From contig NZ_BDBZ01000019.1 of the NCBI RefSeq assembly GCF_001613245.1, positions 88,437-152,436 of the forward strand: 64,000 bases of DNA, in the 5' to 3' direction. Both the position numbers and the translations under genes were made by a program. The notes under the pieces were generated by a model. It did not search any database and was not told the DNA's origin. It saw nothing but the letters and a program-made list of their open reading frames with translations. Origin of the DNA: Nocardia speluncae NBRC 108251 (GTDB lineage Bacteria; Actinomycetota; Actinomycetes; Mycobacteriales; Mycobacteriaceae). Below, one piece after another: positions 8,094 through 15,842 of this stretch (the stretch's first letter is position 1; each line of letters starts with the position of its first letter).

Positions 8094-9440
8094 TCAGCCG
8101 AGGGTCGGCGGCCAGTGCGGCAGCACGTCGTTGACCACCTGCGCGAGCGACGGCTCGACAACTGCGGCCAGATCTGCCACGGGCTGACCGACCGCTGCCT
8201 CGACGTCGTTCACGACAGGCTCGGGGATCGCTTCCACTATTGGGGCTGCCGCTTCCGGTATGGGCACCGGTTCGGTATCGACACCGAGCACCGTCTCCAC
8301 GGCCGGGTCGGTAATCCCGCCCTGTGCCAAGGCGTCTACGGCTTCGGCGACTACAACCTCGTTCCAGCCCTGTTCCCACTCGGCGGCCTGCGGCGTCATC
8401 CATTCCGGCTGCGGCACACTGATCCCACCGAAATACAGCCGTTCCTCACCGCCTTCTGGCAATCCGTCGACGACCCCGGTATCACTGCCATCGAGCACAG
8501 GCTGCGGCTCGGGATCTGCCGTGCCCGCTGAGGGCGCTTGAACCGGGTCGCGTTCCGGTTCGAAGACCAGCTGAGGCTCGCTCACCATGTCGCGCGGGGG
8601 CGGTTCCGACTCGAACACCACAGCATCGGGCACCACGACTGGAGGCTGGGGCTCCTCGGAGGTGTCGGATACCACCGGAAGTTCCGGTACCACTGCCGGT
8701 TCAGGCGCTACTGGAGTCTCGGTTATCTCCTGCGGCGCAGGCGATAACGGTTCCGGATTGCGTTCCGGTGCCGGAACAACCTCTTGCTCAACGGGTCCGG
8801 CCGGTCCAGGATCGGCAGGGTCGTACAAGTCTGGTGTGTGCGGCGCCGTGGGAGCGGTGACGCCCACCTGTCCAGGCCCTGGTTCGGAGATCACCCCGGG
8901 TTGGCCGGCCGGGGCGGCGTGCGCGACCGGGACGGCGAGCACGACGGCTGCTGCCAGTGGGGTGAGCGCGGCACTGAGCAGCCTCGGATGGTGGCAGGTC
9001 CCGAAGCCTGGCAACCACCGATGCCGCCGCGAAGACACGATCACCGGTGGTACGGGGCCGACGACACCGCCCACCGCCGCGCCATGCAGCACGGTCCACA
9101 GTGCGCCTGGGTGCAGAGCCCGCGCATGTGCGGCACGAGCGGCGAGTCCCTGCCCCTCCAGATAGTCGACGATCACCTGAGCCCGGCCGATCACCGGCCC
9201 GGACAACCGTGACGGCGCCACCGCAACCACCACCGTCGTACCCACTCCATCTGGACGATTCACCGGCACCGCGTAGTCGAGCCGTGAGACCGACTCACAA
9301 CTCAGCACCCGCTTGCCGCGCATCCAGACCACCCAGATCCCGACTGCTGCGCACCGCCCGCCCCCAGCCGCCCGCGCTGCAGCCCCTACTGCGGCGCCGA
9401 TCATCCCCGCATCCGATCGCTTGTTCACAGAACTCGTCAC
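8094..9440 (-). CDS. Proline/glutamate-rich membrane-anchored envelope protein
   Basis: This is a 448-residue protein. The GTG at 9440 follows an AAGGAGAG site; the open frame extends 27 codons further but without a better start. The N-terminal ~150 residues form a compact cytoplasmic domain (DYAVPVNRPDG.., QVIVDYLEGQGLAARAA). A hydrophobic segment of ~23 residues ends in AHAAPAG, which could be a signal-peptidase-like site. The rest is a long low-complexity tail of Pro, Glu, Val and Asp (PEPLSPAPQEIT..), as in extended cell-wall-spanning proteins. It is 20 bp upstream of the next gene on the same strand, so they are probably co-transcribed. The function is not recognisable. Confidence 0.75.
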   Translation of the reverse strand: MTSSVNKRSDAGMIGAAVGAAARAAGGGRCAAVGIWVVWMRGKRVLSCESVSRLDYAVPVNRPDGVGTTVVVAVAPSRLSGPVIGRAQVIVDYLEGQGLAARAAHARALHPGALWTVLHGAAVGGVVGPVPPVIVSSRRHRWLPGFGTCHHPRLLSAALTPLAAAVVLAVPVAHAAPAGQPGVISEPGPGQVGVTAPTAPHTPDLYDPADPGPAGPVEQEVVPAPERNPEPLSPAPQEITETPVAPEPAVVPELPVVSDTSEEPQPPVVVPDAVVFESEPPPRDMVSEPQLVFEPERDPVQAPSAGTADPEPQPVLDGSDTGVVDGLPEGGEERLYFGGISVPQPEWMTPQAAEWEQGWNEVVVAEAVDALAQGGITDPAVETVLGVDTEPVPIPEAAAPIVEAIPEPVVNDVEAAVGQPVADLAAVVEPSLAQVVNDVLPHWPPTLG

Positions 9441-9625
9441 GGCACTCTCCTTCGACTCCGGCTTTTTGGATGCGACCGAGGCGGCCACCTGCTCCCGACC
9501 CAGTCGCGTGAGACACACCACTCACGGTAAGAAGATTCAGAACAATTTTCAAGAAGAAAACTGTAAGAAATCCTCCCGCTCAGGAAGATAGCGCCCAAAA
9601 TGACGACTTTTATGCACTATCCGGG

Positions 9626-9631
9626 TACAGT
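9626..9631 (+). promoter_or_regulatory. -10 element of a leaderless promoter
   Basis: TACAGT lies 8 nt before the ATG at 9639, a spacing that would start the mRNA at or next to the start codon. TGACGA at 9601-9606 is a possible -35 box. Leaderless genes are common in Nocardia and Mycobacterium, and no Shine-Dalgarno sequence is present before this ATG. Confidence 0.45.
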
Positions 9632-9638
9632 TCTGCGC

Positions 9639-10274
9639 ATGGGAGCGCACGACGACTTCTTTGCCCAGGCTGTGCGCGAGCGGCGTCAGCAACTGGGCAA
9701 CCTCACGATGTCCGAAGTCCACGACCGCGGTGGCCCCGCGGTCCCAGCCCAGGCACGCGCCGAACGCGGTGAGTTATCGGCCAACGTGCGCCCCAGCACT
9801 TTCCAGAAGTTCGACACCGGGCTCGGCTGGGTCCCCGGCTCGGCGCGCGCCGCCTACTACCAGCGGCGCCCGCCGGTACCGGCCGACACCGGCAACCCTT
9901 TAGAACCCGGGGCGCAGAGCATCGACCTGAGCCTCGAACAGTTGCTCCCGCTGCTGGAGGCGCAACGGTCCCTGCACACAGCACCGATCTCCGAGCTACC
10001 GAAAGCAATCGAACAGCTCGACGAAGCGATCAGCGGCATCGTCGGGCCGTTCGTCACCAGCATCCTCGAAGCCAACCGCGGCACACAGGTCCATCCCCTC
10101 ATCGAGATCGCGTTCGGTGAAGCCTTGGCCGCGCCGGTGTCCCCCGACGATCCCGACGCCACTGAGAAGCAGTACCGACGCTGGCTCATAGGCCGCGCCG
10201 ACGGTCTCGACAACGCCACACAGCAAGCATTCGAACGGCGCTATCGAACAAGAAACCAGACGGCGAATCGCTGA
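9639..10274 (+). CDS. Small HTH-like regulator of the mobile element
   Basis: This is a 211-residue soluble protein. The frame opens at 9600, but the ATG at 9639 fits the leaderless promoter just upstream and gives MGAHDDFFAQAVRERRQQLG, a plausible first helix. Residues ~1-70 look like an XRE-type helix-turn-helix region (VRERRQQLGNLTMSEVHDRGG, STFQKFDTGLGWVPGSAR). The C-terminal part is helical (SLEQLLPLLEAQRSL, KAIEQLDEAISGIV). It is transcribed away from the envelope-protein operon and may regulate it. The HTH call is by pattern only; no exact family is recognised. Confidence 0.65.
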   Translation: MGAHDDFFAQAVRERRQQLGNLTMSEVHDRGGPAVPAQARAERGELSANVRPSTFQKFDTGLGWVPGSARAAYYQRRPPVPADTGNPLEPGAQSIDLSLEQLLPLLEAQRSLHTAPISELPKAIEQLDEAISGIVGPFVTSILEANRGTQVHPLIEIAFGEALAAPVSPDDPDATEKQYRRWLIGRADGLDNATQQAFERRYRTRNQTANR

Positions 10275-10318
10275 ACACCGATGCCCGCACTGCTTTTCAG
10301 CCCGGGCATACGCTGCCT

Positions 10319-10684
10319 TCATAGGCGAAATGCGGCAGGGCTGACATCCCGGATCGAAACCAGCAGTCGCAGCGTCCGATCGATGGCCCGCCCCTCGACG
10401 TCAGCCATGCTGGTCAGATGGGTGCCGGGCAGGCAGAAATGCTCGAAGAGTGCAGCAAGTAGTTCCGGGTCTGACTTCTGTCCGGTCCTGCCGGTGCGCA
10501 GTTGCGTGATCTCGCGATCTGTAACCGTGCGGCCGAGTTTGCGTCCCACAGCGGTCGCAGCGGCGGCGTCGGTTTCTTCGTCACAGTCACGCAAGTGAAA
10601 GGCGGCGAACAACTGGTCGACCTTCACATTGGCGGGTACGCAGGATGCGCATTGTTCACGCACTGCAGTTGGCGTGTCGTTCAT
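10319..10684 (-). CDS. EspR-like helix-turn-helix DNA-binding protein
   Basis: This is a 121-residue protein. A GGGGAGG site stands before the ATG at 10684. The layout (VDQLFAAFHLRD.., GRTVTDREITQLRTGRTGQKSDPELLAALFEHFCLPGTHL, RTLRLLVSIRDVSPAAFRL) follows the EspR-type family of Actinobacteria. Those proteins have an N-terminal HTH with the SQLR/TQLR recognition segment and a C-terminal helical dimerisation region. Mycobacterial EspR binds DNA and regulates ESX-1 and cell-wall genes. Here it may be a nucleoid-type or element-specific regulator. Cys residues near the N-terminus (CASC) are extra and could bind metal. It lies between two convergent or diverging units and is probably monocistronic. 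Confidence 0.75.
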   Translation of the reverse strand: MNDTPTAVREQCASCVPANVKVDQLFAAFHLRDCDEETDAAAATAVGRKLGRTVTDREITQLRTGRTGQKSDPELLAALFEHFCLPGTHLTSMADVEGRAIDRTLRLLVSIRDVSPAAFRL

Positions 10685-10833
10685 CGGTACCTCCCCGATC
10701 GCCTGGATGAGAACACGCTCGGGTATTCGACCTCGAGCGGTCATCCGGCGTCCGTCAGAGACTGGTACCGGGAATCAGAATATCGCCATTCTAGCAACAC
10801 GCCCTCGTCGCGGGAAGGCGCTCGTCGCGGCCA

Positions 10834-11922
10834 TCAAGTCGGCAGCGGATCCGGGTATTCGGGGTCATCCAGTCCCGGATGACCGTTGTCAGTCGGCTCA
10901 ACCGGGTCTGGTTCGTCGGAATATCCGACCACCCGCATTTGAAGCACAGCCAGGGCCGGGCCACCTGCCGGGGTCGTAACGATCGCGCCGGTTCCATCGA
11001 CCACCACCCACCCGCCGCCTCGGCGCCGCAATCGAACACCCTGCACGGCTGCCGAATCGGATTTGCCGGTGAAGACATCGGCGGCCGCGGTGAACACACG
11101 TTTCACATCGTCGGGGTGCGGGGTATCGCGTTGGTCGACCTGGCCTTTCCACTGCACCTCGGGCAGAGGATCGGTGATCCACCGGAGCAGCCGCATCTTG
11201 GCGATATCGACCAGCACCATATGCACTTGCGACACACGGGGAATCGCGGCAAGTGCCGCAGCCTCTAGGCTCATCCCGGCCGGCGCCGCCGAGGTTTGAA
11301 AGAGCAATCCCCGCCAGGTCTGCGTTGCACGAGGTGGCCCGCTGGCGACCATGACAAGGTGTCCCGGTCTCGCTTGTTCCCCGAGTGTCACGGTCACCGC
11401 GCCACTCCAGCTGTCGCCCGGCTGCGAGGACAACAGGGCCTGGATCAGCGAGAGCCCGTCCACCGGATCGATGAACCGGAAGATCTCCGGGGCAGTCAGG
11501 CGCGACCTCGAAGTGCCAACCGTCAGCGAGGCAGGGATCTCCGCGAGTCGTTGATCCGAATCCCAGGTGAAGGCAAACGCGGGCACCGGCGGATGCGCAG
11601 GCGTCGCATCGTCGGACGCGAGCCACAGATGCACGCCGTGCAGCGTGTCGTCAGGCGCAAGGACCGGCACGACCCGAGCCTTTACTACGGTCCCGTTACG
11701 CAGAACACGCTGCGCGACGGCGGTCTCGCGGCGTCGGCGAAGATCGTCGATCAGCTCTTGCAGCCAGCCGGCCGCTTCGCGTGCCGGGGCTTTCCCGGCA
11801 CCGATATGGTCCTGCACGGCTCGCTCGAACGAGGTCCGGTCCCGGGCATGGTGGTCACGCGCGACCACACTGAGCCGGTCCGGCTCCAGGGTTTCGACCA
11901 GCGTCCATCCATGTTTCGGCAT
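10834..11922 (-). CDS. Rv3651-like (DUF5593) GAF/PAS-type sensory protein
   Basis: This is a 362-residue soluble protein. It starts WTLVETLEPDRLSVVARD, close to the opening motif of Rv3651-like proteins of mycolate-containing Actinobacteria. Those have a beta-rich N-terminal domain followed by PAS/GAF-like folds. A later PAS-like segment (SRLTAPEIFRFIDPVDGLSLIQALL) and a C-terminal sheet (VQGVRLRRRGGGWVVVDGTGAIV) are visible. The ATG at 11922 is 4 nt after the P450 stop (TGACGCGATG), so the two genes are almost certainly translated together. The ligand and role are unknown. The pairing suggests a sensory or scaffold partner for the unusual P450. Confidence 0.7.
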   Translation of the reverse strand: MPKHGWTLVETLEPDRLSVVARDHHARDRTSFERAVQDHIGAGKAPAREAAGWLQELIDDLRRRRETAVAQRVLRNGTVVKARVVPVLAPDDTLHGVHLWLASDDATPAHPPVPAFAFTWDSDQRLAEIPASLTVGTSRSRLTAPEIFRFIDPVDGLSLIQALLSSQPGDSWSGAVTVTLGEQARPGHLVMVASGPPRATQTWRGLLFQTSAAPAGMSLEAAALAAIPRVSQVHMVLVDIAKMRLLRWITDPLPEVQWKGQVDQRDTPHPDDVKRVFTAAADVFTGKSDSAAVQGVRLRRRGGGWVVVDGTGAIVTTPAGGPALAVLQMRVVGYSDEPDPVEPTDNGHPGLDDPEYPDPLPT

Positions 11923-11926
11923 CGCG

Positions 11927-13174
11927 TCAGTCCCCGAGGTAGTAGCCAACCTGCGGTCGAGCCTCTAAACGATCATAAAACACCCTGCTGGAATGGTGTC
12001 CAGCGTCCACTGGCCACACCGCCCGCAGCGGAAGTTCCGCAAACGCGTAGGTGAGCCACGACGGCCGCAACCGGTACTCCTCGCGTGGCTTGACCGCCTC
12101 GAGCCTCGGATACTTCTCGAGCACAGCGCGAGCAACCTGCACCGCCTGCATCTCGGCCAATGCCGCGCCGATACAGAAATGCCGGCCATGCCCGAACACA
12201 AGGTCGCGGCCCTGGCGGCGAGCAGGGTCCAGGTGTGCCGACCGCAAGGAGAGAAAGACCGTGTGTCCTCGCGGAATGGTCACCCCATTGACCTCGATAT
12301 CGGCCAGCGGGAACCGCCGCAACGCATAATTCACCGGCGCCACAGCACCCATGACTTCGCGCACCAAGCCCGCGAACTCCTGCGGCGTACCTAGTAGCCG
12401 ACGAGCCGACTCACCGTGACTGCGGACCATCTCGTCCAGAACCGCCGAGGTCAGCGAAGTGACGTTCTCGAATCCTCCGATGATCACCGCGAACGCAAGA
12501 CTGATCAGCTCCTCCTCACTGAGCCGATCCTGCCCATCCCGCGCCCTGAGCCAACCCGAGATCAGGTCATTCCCCGGCTCCCGCCGCTTGTCCTCGATCA
12601 CCCCCGCCACCAACGTCAGCATCGACACCATCGCACCCTGCACTGCCTCGCCCTCGCTGGAGGTGTCGATCAGAAACATCGGCCGCGCCGCAGACCGGAA
12701 CTCGCCTAGCTGTTCGTTGGGCAGACCCAGCAATGTGCCGATCACCCGCGGGGGCAGCGGCTCACACAATCCACCCATCGCATCGATCTCCCCCGTCGCC
12801 GGCAATGCATCGACCAGCTCCGCGACCGCGGCCGCCACTACTTGCTCATGCCAGGCGTGATGGGCGGGCGCGAAGGCTTCCGCCGCCAGTTTCCGCACCC
12901 GCCGATGCTGCTCTCCATCGATATTGAGGAGATTCTGATCCAACGCCGCCGGAAGGTTCTGCCCCCGGAAGCCCGTAGTCGAGTCGGACTTCGACGCCGA
13001 CATCCGCGGATCGGCCAATAAGCTGGTCACCGCCTGCCACCCGGTCACCACCCATACCGGCGAACCCTCCGGTAGCTCCGCCTGATGCACCCCCGGCTCA
13101 CGCGCCCTGAGATCCTCATGAAGAGCATCGACCCCATGAATCCCCGCCGTGAACGGGCACCGCCCCAAGTCCAT
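11927..13174 (-). CDS. Atypical cytochrome P450 lacking the ExxR motif
   Basis: This is a 415-residue P450. The heme-cysteine loop is intact: F327-G-H-G-R-H-F-C334-I-G. The I-helix has GGFENVT at 233-239. The K-helix ExxR, nearly universal in the family, reads E273-V-M-G276. The segment before the heme loop runs LRSAHLDPARRQGRDLVFGHG, about ten residues shorter than the usual ANRDP.xF.xPD.FD..R meander. CYP157 proteins of Streptomyces are known to lack ExxR too, so a folded product is possible. The start is set at the ATG at 13174; no ribosome binding site is clear, so leaderless translation is likely. It is coupled to the Rv3651-like gene downstream and may bind heme without ordinary monooxygenase chemistry. 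Confidence 0.85.
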   Translation of the reverse strand: MDLGRCPFTAGIHGVDALHEDLRAREPGVHQAELPEGSPVWVVTGWQAVTSLLADPRMSASKSDSTTGFRGQNLPAALDQNLLNIDGEQHRRVRKLAAEAFAPAHHAWHEQVVAAAVAELVDALPATGEIDAMGGLCEPLPPRVIGTLLGLPNEQLGEFRSAARPMFLIDTSSEGEAVQGAMVSMLTLVAGVIEDKRREPGNDLISGWLRARDGQDRLSEEELISLAFAVIIGGFENVTSLTSAVLDEMVRSHGESARRLLGTPQEFAGLVREVMGAVAPVNYALRRFPLADIEVNGVTIPRGHTVFLSLRSAHLDPARRQGRDLVFGHGRHFCIGAALAEMQAVQVARAVLEKYPRLEAVKPREEYRLRPSWLTYAFAELPLRAVWPVDAGHHSSRVFYDRLEARPQVGYYLGD

Positions 13175-13205
13175 AACCCCAGTGTGCCAACCGGAAGGAC
13201 CCGAC

Positions 13206-13811
13206 GTGCCGATCACCACCCGTGTCGCCACGAACGTCGACATCCCCGAGGCCGCCGCCGTCCTCGCCGAAGCATTCGCCGACGACCCGCTCATGGCCGC
13301 CATCTGGCCGAACCGACAGCGACGCCACCGTGCGCTACCCCGATACTTCGCCGCGTCCCTCCGGCACTTCCACGTTCCTAATGGAGGTGTTCGTGTCGCT
13401 CTCAACACCGACGGGGAAATCGCGGCGGTCGCCGTCTGGGATCCGCCAGGACGCTGGGACCACAGCACGCTAACCACCGTCCGCGCCTTGCCCGACCTGC
13501 TACCCGCCCTCCAGACCCGCGCCCTGGCCGCGGCAAAAGTCCGCCACACCCTCGACCTGCACCACCCCCACGAGCCCGAGCACTGGTACCTGGCCAACAT
13601 CGGAACCACACAGAATTTCCGCGGGCAGGGCTATGCCGCCCGATTGATCACCGACGAGCTGACATCCAACCCCGGCATCCACGCGTACCTCGTCTGCACT
13701 CTCGAATCCAATATCACTTACTACAAGCAGTTCGGCTTCCAGCGCGCCGAGCCTTTTTCGCTACCAACCGGTCGGCGACCGAGCATGTGGCCAATGGCCA
13801 TCAACATGTGA
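13206..13811 (+). CDS. GNAT-family N-acetyltransferase
   Basis: This is a 201-residue GNAT protein. The GTG at 13206 follows GGAAGGAC. The acetyl-CoA binding motif A is clear: WYLANIGTTQNFRGQGYAARLI contains R/Q-x-x-G-x-A at about residues 138-143 (RGQGYA). A C-terminal SNITYYKQFGFQ motif is typical of the fold. The substrate cannot be told from sequence; close relatives acylate small amines or antibiotics. It is transcribed divergently from the P450 gene with ~30 bp between start codons, so both promoters overlap. Confidence 0.85.
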   Translation: MPITTRVATNVDIPEAAAVLAEAFADDPLMAAIWPNRQRRHRALPRYFAASLRHFHVPNGGVRVALNTDGEIAAVAVWDPPGRWDHSTLTTVRALPDLLPALQTRALAAAKVRHTLDLHHPHEPEHWYLANIGTTQNFRGQGYAARLITDELTSNPGIHAYLVCTLESNITYYKQFGFQRAEPFSLPTGRRPSMWPMAINM

Positions 13812-14190
13812 CGTCGGGCGGGCTCGGCGGCTCAGCCAGGGGCCAAATACGGAGCCTCACAAGTCTGAATAGGGCGATGCGGAACCTCCGCCGCTACGTC
13901 ACCGGCAGTTCGCGCTGTTTAACAGTCGCGCGGAGGGGCCCGAGGTATTACCGGGCCAGGGCAACACACCATGGAGTGGGCTGAAGTAGCGCATGGCAAG
14001 CCAACACGCGCACGATCGCCGGAAGGCCGGAGCCAGGATCTACGGCAGGCGAATGTCCAATCGGGGGCGGACAGCGCGGAGTAATAGGTGACCCACGTGG
14101 AACTGTCGCCGATTTCGCCAGGGAACCAATATGCTCAGTCGAACACCTGTTGCTGGAACCGCACCCCGAACCGCCGATCACTCTGGCGTC
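13812..14190. other. Intergenic region upstream of the recombinase unit
   Basis: No gene is seen in about 380 bases. A GC-rich inverted segment (GGGCCCGAGGTATTACCGGGCC, arms ~13936-13958) could form a hairpin. No tRNA gene or obvious attachment-site repeat was found, although a recombinase gene follows. Confidence 0.4.
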
Positions 14191-14598
14191 ATGTCAACTG
14201 CCCAGCCGCTGCCCGTCCCGGTCATTACAACGAGAGACCCCAGCGACTGGCCGCACATCCATCTGTCGGTATCCACCCTGGATCAGTGGGGACGTATAGC
14301 CGACCGCTCGACACTCCGGCACCTTTCCTGGCCACCCGGGCACCCCGTCGTCTTCGATACCGGCCGGAACGGCCTGATTATCGTCAGAGACTCCCCATCC
14401 GGCAGCAACTACCAAGTCGATCGCCGCGGATATCTACGCCTTCCAGCAGAGCTCCGTCATGGCGCTCGGATCGAACTCCACGATCAGCTCGTCCTCGCAG
14501 CCTCCGAACAACCGCGGGTAATCCTCGTCTACCCGCCCACCTTGGCCTCTCGAACGTTGTGGGAAGCCGCGACCGACACTCCTCGGAGGCCCCGGTGA
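14191..14598 (+). CDS. AbrB-like small protein coupled to the recombinase
   Basis: This is a 135-residue protein starting at the ATG at 14191. The frame opens earlier at 14131. The C-terminal half contains YQVDRRGYLRLPAELRHGARIELHDQLVLAA, which resembles the swapped-hairpin AbrB/SpoVT fold (D-x-x-G-R-x-x-L-P). Its stop overlaps the GTG of the recombinase by GTGA at 14595-14598, and GGAGG for the recombinase lies inside this gene. Coupled translation suggests a directionality or regulatory partner of the recombinase, but this is inference. The family is not certain. Confidence 0.65.
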   Translation: MSTAQPLPVPVITTRDPSDWPHIHLSVSTLDQWGRIADRSTLRHLSWPPGHPVVFDTGRNGLIIVRDSPSGSNYQVDRRGYLRLPAELRHGARIELHDQLVLAASEQPRVILVYPPTLASRTLWEAATDTPRRPR

Positions 14599-15641
14599 CT
14601 ACCGAAGACCTCGACGCCGCACGGCTCCTACTCCAGCGACTCGGTCTCCGGCCGGAGGATCTCCTCTCTTCGACGCCCGGTCGCGGCCAGCCGGCGCCAA
14701 CCTTCGACGACTACATTCGGCAGCTACAGGCCGCGGTGCCAGCGGGCACGCTGCGCGCCTACGGTCCTTACTGGCGGCGGATCGTCCAGGCGTGGGGCGA
14801 CCGTCGCATCAACACACCGTCACCCCTGGAAGTGCGCGAGCTCATCGAACAGACTCAGCGCCAAGCGGTCGTCCGTCGGAACAGCCGAGGAGGTCGATCC
14901 GCCGCCGAACACATGGTCGGCGCCCTCCGAGCCCTCTACCGCCAAGCACGCGCCGACGGGTTCATCACCACAGACACCGATCCGGTCGCCCCGATCGCCA
15001 AACCACGACGTCTTCCCAGCAACCGCCGCGCCCTCCCCGACAACCTTCTGAAGGACATCAATCGGATCGCCGCCACCACCGGCAACGACCCGGACCTCGA
15101 CACACTGATCCTGCGGCTCCACATCGAAACCGCCTGCCGCCGCGCCGGCGCCCTGGCACTCAGGCCTATGGACCTCGACCCAGAACAATGCCTGGTCCAC
15201 CTCCACGAGAAAGGAGGCCAGGACCGCTGGCAGCCCGTCTCCCCTACCCTGATGAATGCCCTACTCCGGCACTGCGATCGCGGGGCCGGCGATCTCGGCA
15301 AAACCGAACGACTCCTTCGGTACAAGAACGGCCAACCGATTACCGGCCGCAGATACGACTACCTCTGGAACCGGATCGGCAAGCACCTCCCCTGGGCCGC
15401 CACCCAGCAGGTCACCGCCCACTGGCTGCGCCACACCACCCTCACCTGGGTCGAACGCCACCGCGGCTACGCCATAGCCCGTGCCTTCGCCGGCCATACC
15501 GACATGAACGGCAACGTCGGCGCCACCATGACCTACGTCCGGGCATCCCTCCACGAAGTCGCCGAAGCCCTTTCCGCCATGACAGGCGAACCCCACCCGC
15601 TCGCCGCCAAGCTCGGAGTCGAAAATTCCGAAGCCGCGTGA
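14595..15641 (+). CDS. Tyrosine recombinase/integrase
   Basis: This is a 348-residue site-specific recombinase. The GTG start at 14595 has GGAGG seven bases upstream and overlaps the stop of the preceding gene. An N-terminal SAM-like core-binding domain (TFDDYIRQLQAAVPAGTLRAYGPYWRRIV split over ~36-66) leads to the catalytic domain. All catalytic residues can be placed: R182/R183 in IETACRRAGALAL, K206, H276 and R279 in HWLRHT, H301 in GHTD, and Y314 in MTYVRAS. It is therefore probably active. It may integrate or resolve the left-hand element. No tRNA or att repeat was identified beside it. Confidence 0.93.
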   Translation: MTTEDLDAARLLLQRLGLRPEDLLSSTPGRGQPAPTFDDYIRQLQAAVPAGTLRAYGPYWRRIVQAWGDRRINTPSPLEVRELIEQTQRQAVVRRNSRGGRSAAEHMVGALRALYRQARADGFITTDTDPVAPIAKPRRLPSNRRALPDNLLKDINRIAATTGNDPDLDTLILRLHIETACRRAGALALRPMDLDPEQCLVHLHEKGGQDRWQPVSPTLMNALLRHCDRGAGDLGKTERLLRYKNGQPITGRRYDYLWNRIGKHLPWAATQQVTAHWLRHTTLTWVERHRGYAIARAFAGHTDMNGNVGATMTYVRASLHEVAEALSAMTGEPHPLAAKLGVENSEAA

Positions 15642-15842
15642 ATATTCCGTGTCCGTCCGGTCTCACGGTGGGCGGGTTCACCAGCCGGCCCCGGCCATAG
15701 GACTCTGCGTTGGTCACGGCGCCTGAGCCGGTTCCGACAACGGACCCGAGAAGACGGCACACCCGGCTTCTGCAAATACTGCGATGCCGAATATGCGTGG
15801 CACCGAACCCTTGAGTGGGAGCTGGCTGCTATTCGAGCCTGG

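Noticed and set aside
15642..15842. A plus-strand frame reading GFCKYCDAEYAWHRTLEWELAA downstream of the recombinase, with a zinc-finger-like CxxC.
   Set aside because: There is no start codon with a ribosome binding site, and the frame runs into the antisense of the next gene. It could be a fragment but cannot be supported.
13812..15842. tRNA gene or direct-repeat attachment site near the recombinase.
   Set aside because: I scanned the flanks by eye and found neither a cloverleaf-type sequence nor a long direct repeat; the other element end may be outside the window.
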